Shown piece by piece: positions 1 through 7,077 of a DNA stretch of 42,417 nucleotides. How positions within the stretch are numbered: position 1 is the stretch's first letter; every line of letters begins with the position of its first letter. Location: positions 1 through 42,417 of the forward strand of contig JADGOJ010000009.1 in assembly GCA_017883045.1 (NCBI GenBank). Direction: 5' to 3'. Source of the DNA: Acidimicrobiales bacterium (GTDB taxonomy: Bacteria > Actinomycetota > Acidimicrobiia > Acidimicrobiales > RAAP-2). The notes under the pieces are model-generated. The model saw nothing but the letters and a program-made list of their open reading frames with translations, was not told the origin of the DNA and did no database searches. The position numbers and the translations under genes are program-made.

Positions 1-603
1 CGCGTCAACCCGACCCACGACGTCCTGAGCGCACTGCTCGAGCCCAACAAGGACGGCGAGACCCTCGACGACCCCACGTTGAAGAACTTCTTCACACTCA
101 TGGTCGCGGCCGGCAACGACACCACGCGCTACACAATGGCCGCCGGCACCCAGGTCTTCATCGACCATCCCGAGATCTTCGCAGCCCTGGGGTCAATGGA
201 CGACACCAAGCGAAAGCTGCTCGTCGACGAGGTGCTGCGCTGGGCGACGACGACGATGCACTTCCGACGCACCGTCGTCGAGGACACCGAACTGCGGGGA
301 CAGAAGTTGAAGAAGGGCGACAAGGTCGTGCTGTGGTACGTGTCGGCGGACTTCGACGAGGATCAGTTCCCCGATCCGTACACGTTCGTCGCCGACCGCA
401 CGCCCAACGACCATGTCGCTTTCGGTCTGCACAGCCCCCACCTCTGCCTCGGGGCACATCTCGCACGCCTCGAGCTGCGCGTCATGTTCGAGGAGATGGC
501 CAGCGCGTGGTCGGGCATCGAGTCGGCCGGTCCGGTTGAGCGGTTCCGCTCCAACTTCATCAGCGGAACGAAGAGACTTCCCGTGAAGGTGGCCTGGCGC
601 TAG
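1..603 (+). CDS. Cytochrome P450, C-terminal part (5' end outside window)
   Basis: The frame is open from base 1, so the N-terminal half lies off the left edge; about 200 codons are visible. The I-helix motif AGNDTTR (oxygen activation), the ExxR core (DEVLRW) and the haem loop FGLHSPHLCLGA with the thiolate Cys at codon 149 (bases 445-447) are present. The run HFRRTV..D.EL.G....GDKVV..Y.SA resembles actinobacterial CYP124/125/142-type enzymes (recalled family pattern), so a steroid, isoprenoid or aromatic substrate is possible. The glycine usual four residues before the Cys is Ser here. Its stop abuts the stop of the convergent gene at 604. Substrate is unknown; an unseen ferredoxin partner is expected. 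Confidence 0.93.
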   Translation, partial: RVNPTHDVLSALLEPNKDGETLDDPTLKNFFTLMVAAGNDTTRYTMAAGTQVFIDHPEIFAALGSMDDTKRKLLVDEVLRWATTTMHFRRTVVEDTELRGQKLKKGDKVVLWYVSADFDEDQFPDPYTFVADRTPNDHVAFGLHSPHLCLGAHLARLELRVMFEEMASAWSGIESAGPVERFRSNFISGTKRLPVKVAWR

Positions 604-1893
604 CTAGAGGAACGGGAGATACTCGCGCATCTCCCAGTCAGTCGTCGCACTCGTGAAGCGGTCCCATTCGGCACGCTTCACCGCGAGGTGCTGCGCCACG
701 ATCTGTGACCCCACGGCGTTCACGAGCTCCTGGTCGGCTTCGAGTGCGTCAAGGGCCGCCTCGAGCGACGACGGCACACCGACCGTCGCGTCGATGGTGT
801 CAAGACCGTTGCCCGTCTCCACCGGCCCCAGATTCAACTCGTTCACGAAACCGAGGCGGGCCGCTTGAAGGACGGCGGCCATGGAGGTGTGCACGACCGC
901 GGCACCGTCGGTGAGGCGGTGCTCGAGGCGCGAGCCCTCCCCCCGCTCCGGAGGGATGCGCACGGTCGCTCCACGGTGGTCGTAGCCCCAGTTCGCCCAG
1001 TAGCCCGACAACGACGCCGGCCGCAGGCGCTTGTAGGCGTTGACGTTCGGCGCACAAAGCCCGGCGAGGGACCGGTGGTGCGCGAGCAGGCCGGCGATGG
1101 CGTGCTTGCCGAGCATCGAGATGCCGTCATCCTGCTCAGGGTCGAAGACCGCGTTCTCGCCGGCCTCGTTGCGCCACGAGATGTTGAAGTGCAGGCCCGA
1201 GCCGCCGCGGTCGGACAGCGGCTTGCCCATGAAGGTCAGCAGCAGTCCGAATCGGTGGGCCACCTCACGCGCCAGTACCTTGAAGAGGAAACCGTCGTCG
1301 GCGGCGCGCAGGGCGTCGGTGTAGCGAAGGGTGAACTCGAACTGGGGCGTGTCGTACTCGGAGTTGACCGACTCGAGCGGGATCTCCGCCTCCTCACAAG
1401 CCTCCCAGATCGCATCGAGCAAGCCGTGGGGATCAACCGACGGACCGGTCCCGTACACGTAGGCGCCGGGCGTGTCGATGGGCCGCCAGCCGCCCTGTCC
1501 GTCGGGCTCGAAGACGTAGGCCTCGAACTCCATGCCGACGTAGGGGCTGTAGCCGAGCTCGCGCCAGTCGGCGATGGCCCGGCGAAGCGCGTGGCGCGGC
1601 GACACCTCGACCGGCTGGCCGTGGCGCATCAGATCGGCGACGACCACCTTGGTGCCGAGTTGCCAGCCCGGGCGGATCTCGTCAAGCGGATAGGTGGCGT
1701 CGAGGTCGGGCAGTCCCTCGTTCCAGTTCGAACCGGGCGTCTCGGGCGTCATGGAGCGGTCGTAGCCGAGGGACCACAGGCCGGTGCAGTGACGGACCCC
1801 GTGTGCGGCCAGTTCGGCCGGCACGTACTTGCCTCGTGCCAGGCCCAGGTGGTCGGGCCACAGCACTCTCAGACGACTGAACTCACTCGACAT
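604..1893 (-). CDS. Glutamine-synthetase-family ligase (GlnA-like)
   Basis: 429 aa, slightly short for GSI. Glutamine synthetase landmarks occur in order: GMEFEAYVF (metal-binding Glu strand), SGLHFNIS, APNVNAYKRLRP (nucleotide/glutamate loop), ATVRIP, LEHRLTDGAA and the C-terminal DWEMREYL. The regular GlnA metal/adenylylation block is altered, and the LEHR segment differs from the usual E-x-R-x-PD-x-SANPY, so this is more likely a gamma-glutamyl-amine or amide ligase paralogue than the main ammonia-assimilating enzyme. ATG at 1891-1893 is preceded by a GAGGGGG ribosome site. It is divergent from the aromatic-cleavage operon at 2005 and convergent with the P450. A role in glutamylating an aromatic or alkyl amine is inference from context only. 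Confidence 0.85.
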   Translation of the reverse strand: MSSEFSRLRVLWPDHLGLARGKYVPAELAAHGVRHCTGLWSLGYDRSMTPETPGSNWNEGLPDLDATYPLDEIRPGWQLGTKVVVADLMRHGQPVEVSPRHALRRAIADWRELGYSPYVGMEFEAYVFEPDGQGGWRPIDTPGAYVYGTGPSVDPHGLLDAIWEACEEAEIPLESVNSEYDTPQFEFTLRYTDALRAADDGFLFKVLAREVAHRFGLLLTFMGKPLSDRGGSGLHFNISWRNEAGENAVFDPEQDDGISMLGKHAIAGLLAHHRSLAGLCAPNVNAYKRLRPASLSGYWANWGYDHRGATVRIPPERGEGSRLEHRLTDGAAVVHTSMAAVLQAARLGFVNELNLGPVETGNGLDTIDATVGVPSSLEAALDALEADQELVNAVGSQIVAQHLAVKRAEWDRFTSATTDWEMREYLPFL

Positions 1894-1929
1894 CGTTCCC
1901 CCTCAAAGCACGTTGGGAAAGGTAGCACC

Positions 1930-1955
1930 TTGCTCCCTTGGCGCGTAAGGAGCAA
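1930..1955. promoter_or_regulatory. Inverted repeat in divergent promoter, candidate MarR operator
   Basis: TTGCTCC (1930-1936) and GGAGCAA (1949-1955) form a perfect 7-bp inverted repeat with a 12-base centre. It lies between the GS-like gene (start 1893, minus) and the FAH-family gene (start 2005, plus). A plausible plus-strand promoter overlaps it: TTGGCG (1939-1944) and TAGTGT (1961-1966), 16 bases apart. The size suits a dimeric winged-helix repressor; the MarR gene ending this operon is the obvious candidate. Promoter and regulator assignment are inference. Confidence 0.4.
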
Positions 1956-2004
1956 CTTACTAGTGTAGAAACATCATTTAGGCTCAAACGAGTTCGGGGG
2001 CGAC

Positions 2005-2898
2005 GTGGAGTATCGAAGAATTCTTCTCGACGGGTACGCCGCCGAGGTCGTCGTGGACGGCGATTCGCTGATCGCCCGCGACGGCCGCCGTGTCGAAGCC
2101 GCGCGGGCCACGCACCTGCCTCCGGTGACGCCGACCAAGATCATCTGCTGCCACCTCAACCACATCTCGCGGGTCCGCGAATTCGGCGTCGAGCTGCCCC
2201 CGGCGCCCACGTACTTCCACAAGCCGATCAGCGCACTCAACGGGCACGGCGCCGCAGTCGTTCGCCCGTCGAACTGCAGGTATCTCAACTACGAAGGCGA
2301 GGTCGCCATCGTCATCGGCCGCACCGCCCGCAACATCAGCCTCGCCGACGCCCCCCACTACATCGCGGGCTACACCGTCGCCAACGACTACGGGTTGCAC
2401 GACTTTCGCGACACCGACGCGGGCTCGATGCTGCGCGTGAAGGGCGCCGACACCCTCTGTCCCGTCGGCCCTGGCGTCGTCACCGACTGGGACTTCACGA
2501 ACAAGCAGATGACCACCACCGTCAACGGCGAGGTCCGCCAGGACGGCTCGACCGGCGAGATGGCGTGGGACATGTACTACCTGGTCGCCGACGTCGCGCG
2601 CCTCATCACGCTCGTGCCGGGCGACATCATCCTCTCGGGCACTCCGGCGGTCTCTCGCCCGGTCAGCCCCGGCGACACCGTGTCGGTCGAGGTCGAGGGA
2701 CTTGGCGTCTTGACGAACCACATCGTCGAGGGCCCCACGCCCGTGAGCGATGAGATCGGCGCCCAACCGACGGCGACCGAAGAGGTCCTGTCGACCGCGC
2801 TGGGAGCGGAGTGGGAGTTCCGCGGCCAGCGCCGACCGCTGGCGACGAACAGGGATCAGCTGCCCTTCCCCCGGGTCCACCCGAAGTTCCAGTCGTGA
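2005..2898 (+). CDS. Fumarylacetoacetate hydrolase family protein (HpcE/HpaG-like)
   Basis: 297 aa, a single FAH domain. The acidic metal-binding residues are visible: Glu97 and Glu99 in NYEGEVAIVIG and Asp128 in VANDYGLHD, followed by the glycine-rich KG.D..CPVGP and GD.I.SGTP motifs of the family. The GTG start follows a GGGGG ribosome site. In homoprotocatechuate pathways this fold performs the isomerisation and decarboxylation of 5-carboxymethyl-2-hydroxymuconate products, which fits the dehydrogenase and dioxygenase directly downstream. Its TGA overlaps the next GTG by 4 bases (GTGA), showing translational coupling. It could instead be an acylpyruvate or oxaloacetate-type hydrolase, since substrate specificity cannot be read from sequence. 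Confidence 0.88.
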   Translation: MEYRRILLDGYAAEVVVDGDSLIARDGRRVEAARATHLPPVTPTKIICCHLNHISRVREFGVELPPAPTYFHKPISALNGHGAAVVRPSNCRYLNYEGEVAIVIGRTARNISLADAPHYIAGYTVANDYGLHDFRDTDAGSMLRVKGADTLCPVGPGVVTDWDFTNKQMTTTVNGEVRQDGSTGEMAWDMYYLVADVARLITLVPGDIILSGTPAVSRPVSPGDTVSVEVEGLGVLTNHIVEGPTPVSDEIGAQPTATEEVLSTALGAEWEFRGQRRPLATNRDQLPFPRVHPKFQS

Positions 2899-4364
2899 GC
2901 AGTTCGCCCCGCGTCGACGTGGACGGTGTGAGCGTCTCGCCCGACCACTTCATCAACGGCGAGCGCGTCGCGTCAGCGTGCACCTTCGAGGACCGCTCGC
3001 CCCTCGACTGGACCTGGAAGTTGGCCGACGTCGCGCGAGGTGGTGCGCTCGAGGCCGACCTGGCGGTAGGCGCCGCGCTGGCCGCGTTCCCCGCGTGGTC
3101 GGCGCTCTCAACGAGCGAGCGCGGCGCGTACCTCGAGCGGCTGGCGACGCTGATCGACCGCGACGTCGAGAGGATCGCCCACGTGGAGTGCCTCGACATG
3201 GCGATGCTCGAAGAGAGCCTCAGGCTGCGCGTCATCGCACGAGGAGCACGCAACTTCCGGGCCTACGCCCAGTTGGCGCGTGACTACCAGGCACGTCGGT
3301 GGTCGTCCAACGGCACCGAGAACACCGTCTTGCGCATGCCGGCCGGTCCCACCATCGTGATCACTCCGTGGAACGCGCCGTTCATGCTCTCGACGTGGAA
3401 GTGCGCCCCCGCCCTCGCCGCGGGCAACACGGTCGTCTTGAAGCCGGCCGAGTGGTCACCGCTCAGCTGCTCTCTGCTGATGGACCTCGTGAGCGAGGCG
3501 GCCTTCCCGCCCGGCGTCGTCAACGTCGTCCAGGGACTCGGCGAGGAGGTGGGAACAGCCCTGGTGAACGACCCGCGAGTGCGACGCATCTCCTTCACCG
3601 GCTCACCCGAGACCGGTCGTGTCATCGGCGAAGCCGCCGCGAAGAACCTGGTGCCGTTCACGGCCGAGCTGGGCGGCAAGGGGCCGTTCATCGTCTTCGC
3701 CGACGCCGACCTCGACGCCGCGGCGCAGAAGGCCGCCGTGATGTACGACGACGGGGGCCAGGTCTGCCTCGCCGGCACCCGACTGCTCGTTGAGGAATCG
3801 GTGCGCGAGCGATTCGTCGAACTGTTCGAGGCCGCCACCAAACGCCATCAACTCGGCGATAGTCGTGATCCGGCGACCACCGTGTCACCGCTCATCCACC
3901 CCGAGCACCTCGCCCGCGTCGAGGGTTTCGTGGAGCGCGCGAGAGCCAACGGCGACACCGTCGTCTTCGGCGGTCACGTCGAACGCGAAGGCGGCCTCTG
4001 GTACCGCCCGACGCTGATCGAGCCGCGCTCCAACGACTCCGAGGTCGTCCAGCGCGAGGTCTTCGGCCCCGTCCTCACCCTCCAGACCTTCACCGACGAG
4101 GACGACGCGGTGCGCCTCGCCAACTCGACCAGGTACGGCCTCTCGGCAATCGTCTACACCTCCAGCGGGCCGCGGGCGCTGCGACTGGGCGAGCGGCTGC
4201 GCGCCGGCACCATCTGGGTCAACTGCTTCCTCGTGCGCGACCTCACGGCGCCCTTCGGGGGAACGGGCATCAGCGGCATCGGACGAGAGGGCGGCGACTA
4301 CGCCCTCGACTTCTACTCGGACCTCAAGACGCTTCAGATTAAGGAAGGAACCACCCATGGGTGA
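2895..4364 (+). CDS. hpcC: Aldehyde dehydrogenase, probable 5-carboxymethyl-2-hydroxymuconate semialdehyde dehydrogenase
   Basis: 489 aa NAD(P)-dependent aldehyde dehydrogenase. Visible are TPWNAPF, the KPAEWSP cofactor segment, FTGSPETG, the general base Glu near residue 258 (ELGGKGP), nucleophile Cys291 (GQVCLAG) and EVFGPV. A longer frame opens upstream at 2811, but GTG at 2895 overlaps the preceding stop in GTGA, and the domain begins right after, so 2895 is chosen. Its end overlaps the next ATG by 8 bases. Placement between an FAH enzyme and a class III ring-cleavage dioxygenase supports oxidation of the ring-cleavage semialdehyde (HpcC/HpaE role). The exact substrate is inferred from context. 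Confidence 0.88.
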   Translation: MSSSPRVDVDGVSVSPDHFINGERVASACTFEDRSPLDWTWKLADVARGGALEADLAVGAALAAFPAWSALSTSERGAYLERLATLIDRDVERIAHVECLDMAMLEESLRLRVIARGARNFRAYAQLARDYQARRWSSNGTENTVLRMPAGPTIVITPWNAPFMLSTWKCAPALAAGNTVVLKPAEWSPLSCSLLMDLVSEAAFPPGVVNVVQGLGEEVGTALVNDPRVRRISFTGSPETGRVIGEAAAKNLVPFTAELGGKGPFIVFADADLDAAAQKAAVMYDDGGQVCLAGTRLLVEESVRERFVELFEAATKRHQLGDSRDPATTVSPLIHPEHLARVEGFVERARANGDTVVFGGHVEREGGLWYRPTLIEPRSNDSEVVQREVFGPVLTLQTFTDEDDAVRLANSTRYGLSAIVYTSSGPRALRLGERLRAGTIWVNCFLVRDLTAPFGGTGISGIGREGGDYALDFYSDLKTLQIKEGTTHG

Positions 4365-5241
4365 AATCGTCGGCGCGGGCCTCCTCGCGCACGTGCCAAC
4401 CATCGTCCTGCCCGACGAACTGCGCCGGGAGCTCAACAACGGCCACGAGAGCACACTCCACGAGGGACTGCACCGGCTGCGACGCGAGGTCTTCGACGTC
4501 GTGAAGCCCGACCTCGTCCTCGTGTTCGACAGCCACTGGTTCACGACCGTCGAATTCGTGGTCAGCGCCGCCGAGCGGCGGAAGGGCTTCTTCACCAGCG
4601 CCGAACTGCCACGCGGCATGTCGAGCGTTGCCTACGACATGCCCGGTGGCACCGACTTCGCCCGGCTCATCGGCAAGGTCGCTGACGAGACCGAGGACTG
4701 CTGGATCACCCCGATCGACAACGAACACCTTCCCGTCGAGTACGCCACACTGAACTTCCTCCCGTTCTTGCAGGGTGGCGAGGCGTGGACGTCGATGAGC
4801 GTCTGCCAGACCGCCGACAGCCGCGACTTCGCGACCGTCGGCACGGTGGTCGCCGAGGCGATTCGCCGGAGCGACCTGCGCGTCGCGCTCATCGCGTCGG
4901 GCGCGCTGAGCCACACGTTCCACAACCTGCGCGACCTTCGCCGTCACGAGGCCGCCCCCGAAGAGCACATCTTCTCCGAAGAGGCACGCCGCTGGGACCA
5001 TCGCGTCATCGACGCGCTGGTGCGCGGCGACCATGCCCAGGTCGTCAACGAGATGGACCAGTTCATGGCGGTGCGCCCCGAGGCGCACTTCGGCCACTAC
5101 CAGATGATGGTGCAGGCGCTCGGGGGCGACGCGTGCACCGCGCCGGGTCGGATGTACTCCGAGTACGAGAACTCGATTGGCACCGGACAGGTGCACGTCT
5201 GGTTCGACCAGCCGGCCGACGGTTGGACGGGGGCGAGCTGA
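4357..5241 (+). CDS. hpcB: Class III extradiol dioxygenase, 3,4-dihydroxyphenylacetate 2,3-dioxygenase type
   Basis: 294 aa LigB-fold ring-cleavage dioxygenase. Candidate iron ligands and catalytic residues are His12 (AHVPT), His60 (VFDSHWF), His186 (SGALSHTF) and Glu242 (RPEAHFGHY). TSAELPR and the C-terminal GTGQVHVWF resemble E. coli HpcB as recalled. It would cleave homoprotocatechuate at the 2,3 position using Fe(II) and O2. The ribosome site AAGGAAGGA (4341-4349) precedes the ATG, which lies inside the end of the dehydrogenase gene. The stop overlaps the next start by one base. A related 3-substituted catechol substrate is possible. Confidence 0.88.
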   Translation: MGEIVGAGLLAHVPTIVLPDELRRELNNGHESTLHEGLHRLRREVFDVVKPDLVLVFDSHWFTTVEFVVSAAERRKGFFTSAELPRGMSSVAYDMPGGTDFARLIGKVADETEDCWITPIDNEHLPVEYATLNFLPFLQGGEAWTSMSVCQTADSRDFATVGTVVAEAIRRSDLRVALIASGALSHTFHNLRDLRRHEAAPEEHIFSEEARRWDHRVIDALVRGDHAQVVNEMDQFMAVRPEAHFGHYQMMVQALGGDACTAPGRMYSEYENSIGTGQVHVWFDQPADGWTGAS

Positions 5242-6041
5242 TGGCGTTCCACGGGATTCCCTTTCCGCGCTCCGAGTCCGGGGTCGCCTCGATGCTGCCG
5301 CCGACACCCTGGCACTACTCGGGAGACCTGCTGACGGTCGAGTACCGGACCGACCCGAAGAACATCCGGGCGCTGCTGCCGCCCGACGTCGACCTCGTGA
5401 ACGACGACGAGGATCCCGGCGCGGTGGCCTTCATCTGGGCCGACTGGCAGAGCTGCGGCGGCGACGGCGCCGAACTGCTCGACCCAGTCCGTTCACAGTA
5501 CAAAGAGGCGTTCGTCGTCGTGCGATGCCGCTACCAGGGCCAGCTCTACAGCCGGTGCGTCTTCATCTGGGTCGACAAGGACTTCGCGCTCGTGCGCGGC
5601 TACCTGCAGGGGTACCCCAAGAAGCTGGGATCGATCCACCAGACGCGACCGATCACCGTCGGCAGCGCCGGGCCGCGCCTCGAGGCCGGCGCGAGGTTCG
5701 GCATGACCCTCGCCGCCGCGGACCGGCGCCTCGCGAACGCGACGGTGACCCTGGACGGACCGGCCAGTTCCAATGGCTTCGTGAACGGACACGCGATGCT
5801 GCACCATCGCTGGTTCCCCCGCATCGAGCTCGACGGGGTCGACTCCCTCGACGAGGTCGTCACCATGTCGGGGGTGAACGTCGAACTCGGACCCGTCTGG
5901 GGCGGCGCCGCCACCCTCGATCTCTTCGACGCGCCCACCGAGGAACTGGCGCTTCTCGCCCCCCAGGAGATCATCGGCGGCTACTTCCGCAGCGTGGGCA
6001 CCACCTTCGTCGGCGGCACGACCCTTCGCTCCAGTCGATGA
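5241..6041 (+). CDS. Acetoacetate decarboxylase family protein
   Basis: 266 aa, full length for the ADC fold. The signature GYPKKLG contains Lys127-Lys128, matching the Schiff-base Lys pair GFPKK of clostridial acetoacetate decarboxylase. The preceding segments (QYKEA, CRYQGQ, FIWVDKDFALVRGY) also follow the family. ATG overlaps the preceding TGA (TGATG), and its own TGA overlaps the next ATG, so it is a fixed member of the operon. ADC is not part of the textbook homoprotocatechuate route. It may act as the decarboxylase or hydrolyase on a ring-cleavage 2-oxo acid; that is inference. A Met is used although a longer frame is open upstream, because that extension is a shadow of the dioxygenase gene. 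Confidence 0.85.
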   Translation: MAFHGIPFPRSESGVASMLPPTPWHYSGDLLTVEYRTDPKNIRALLPPDVDLVNDDEDPGAVAFIWADWQSCGGDGAELLDPVRSQYKEAFVVVRCRYQGQLYSRCVFIWVDKDFALVRGYLQGYPKKLGSIHQTRPITVGSAGPRLEAGARFGMTLAAADRRLANATVTLDGPASSNGFVNGHAMLHHRWFPRIELDGVDSLDEVVTMSGVNVELGPVWGGAATLDLFDAPTEELALLAPQEIIGGYFRSVGTTFVGGTTLRSSR

Positions 6042-6562
6042 GCCGGCGCATCGGTTCGGCCTCGGCGGCCGTCGTGCTGCAGGTGGAGAAGGACATCAAG
6101 GCTCGACTGAAGGGACAGCACTTCGACTTCACGGCGATGAGCGCGATCTCCAACGTCTACCGGGCGGGCACGGCCGTGCGCAACCACATGGAGCGCACCG
6201 TCCTCGCAGAGTACGACCTCAGCTGGGTCGCCTTCACCGTCCTGTGGGTGCTGTGGATCTGGGGCTCCCAGGAGACCGCTCACGTCGCCGAAGAGGCGGG
6301 CGTCACCAAGGGCACGCTCACCGGCGTCATCAAGACGCTCTCGAACCGGAAGCTGATCCGGCGGCTGCCACACAAGGACGACCGTCGGCGCGTCTCGATC
6401 GAATTGACGCCGTCGGGCGAACACCTCATTGAGGACCTCTTCCCCGCGTTCAACCAGCACGAGCGCGAGGCGGTGAACTCGCTCACCCTCGTCGAGCAGC
6501 GCGAACTGGCGCGACTGCTTCGCAAAGTCACCCACGGGATCTCCCAGAGCTCGGACCGCTGA
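6038..6562 (+). CDS. MarR family transcriptional regulator
   Basis: 174 aa winged-helix protein. The core spans about residues 60-140: a helix rich in Trp, ETAHVAEEAGVTKGTLTGVIKTL as the recognition region, and the wing DDRRRVSIELTPSG, a textbook MarR wing. ATG at 6038 overlaps the preceding stop by 4 bases (ATGA). As the last gene of the aromatic-cleavage operon it probably represses that operon and responds to an aromatic acid, as HpaR does in hpa clusters (established for the family). The inverted repeat at 1930-1955 is a candidate site. Ligand is unknown. Confidence 0.9.
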   Translation: MSRRIGSASAAVVLQVEKDIKARLKGQHFDFTAMSAISNVYRAGTAVRNHMERTVLAEYDLSWVAFTVLWVLWIWGSQETAHVAEEAGVTKGTLTGVIKTLSNRKLIRRLPHKDDRRRVSIELTPSGEHLIEDLFPAFNQHEREAVNSLTLVEQRELARLLRKVTHGISQSSDR

Positions 6563-6572
6563 GGATCGGATC

Positions 6573-6591
6573 CGGGCTGGCGCACAGCCCG
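6573..6591. terminator. Hairpin between convergent genes
   Basis: CGGGCT (6573-6578) and AGCCCG (6586-6591) form a perfect 6-bp stem with a 7-base loop, 11 bases after the MarR stop and before the stop of the convergent gene. There is no clear T-run, so intrinsic termination is only plausible. Confidence 0.4.
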
Positions 6592-6617
6592 AACTCACCT
6601 CCTCTCGAAGGTGGTGG

Positions 6618-7019
6618 CTAGTCGGCCTCGACTACGTCCAGCCAGTGGCCGGTGTCCACGTACTGCTGGAAGCTGACGATCTTGCCGTCGCGGATCTTCC
6701 ACACGTGACAGAACTGGGCGTCGAGTTCCTTGCCCGTGGGGTTGTAGGTGCCGGTGTAGCGCCCCTCCACGATCACCGTCGTGCCGGCGTCGTGGAACTC
6801 GACGGGTTCGACGGCGAAGCCGTCCCACTCGGTGACGAACTTGACGAAGACGTTCTCCACGATGGCGTCATGTCCGATCCACGCCTCGTCGTCGGACTCG
6901 TAGGGGCTGCCTTCGGCCTCACGCCACTCGATCTGGGGGTCCATCGCCCCCAGCAGATGCGCGACGTCACCCCTGCCCATCGCGTCGTACACGTCGCTGA
7001 TCAGCTGAACGTTGCTCAC
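6618..7019 (-). CDS. SnoaL/NTF2-like fold protein
   Basis: 133 aa, the typical length of a one-domain SnoaL-like cone fold. Visible features are the N-terminal helix (ISDVYDAMGRGDVAHLL), DPQIEWREAEG with the first strand, the GHDAI loop, and the C-terminal strands ending in HVWKIRDGKIVSFQQYVDTG, all recurrent in polyketide-cyclase-like and limonene-epoxide-hydrolase-like proteins. Function is not predictable; such proteins can be cyclases, isomerases or ligand binders. GTG at 7017-7019 is preceded by GAGGGGGCG, a good ribosome site. It is convergent with the MarR gene, lies 58 bases downstream of gcvPB's stop side on the same strand, and may be a separate unit. Confidence 0.8.
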   Translation of the reverse strand: MSNVQLISDVYDAMGRGDVAHLLGAMDPQIEWREAEGSPYESDDEAWIGHDAIVENVFVKFVTEWDGFAVEPVEFHDAGTTVIVEGRYTGTYNPTGKELDAQFCHVWKIRDGKIVSFQQYVDTGHWLDVVEAD

Positions 7020-7077
7020 TTCGCCCCCTCTCGCTAGAGCGGACGCTACACCAGTCGACCGGCTCGAGCGGCTCGAA

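Noticed and set aside
865..1968. Long open frame on the plus strand (about 367 codons)
   Set aside because: It lies antisense to the GS-like gene, which has full family motifs; the translation is low-complexity Arg/Val/Gly text typical of high-GC shadow frames.
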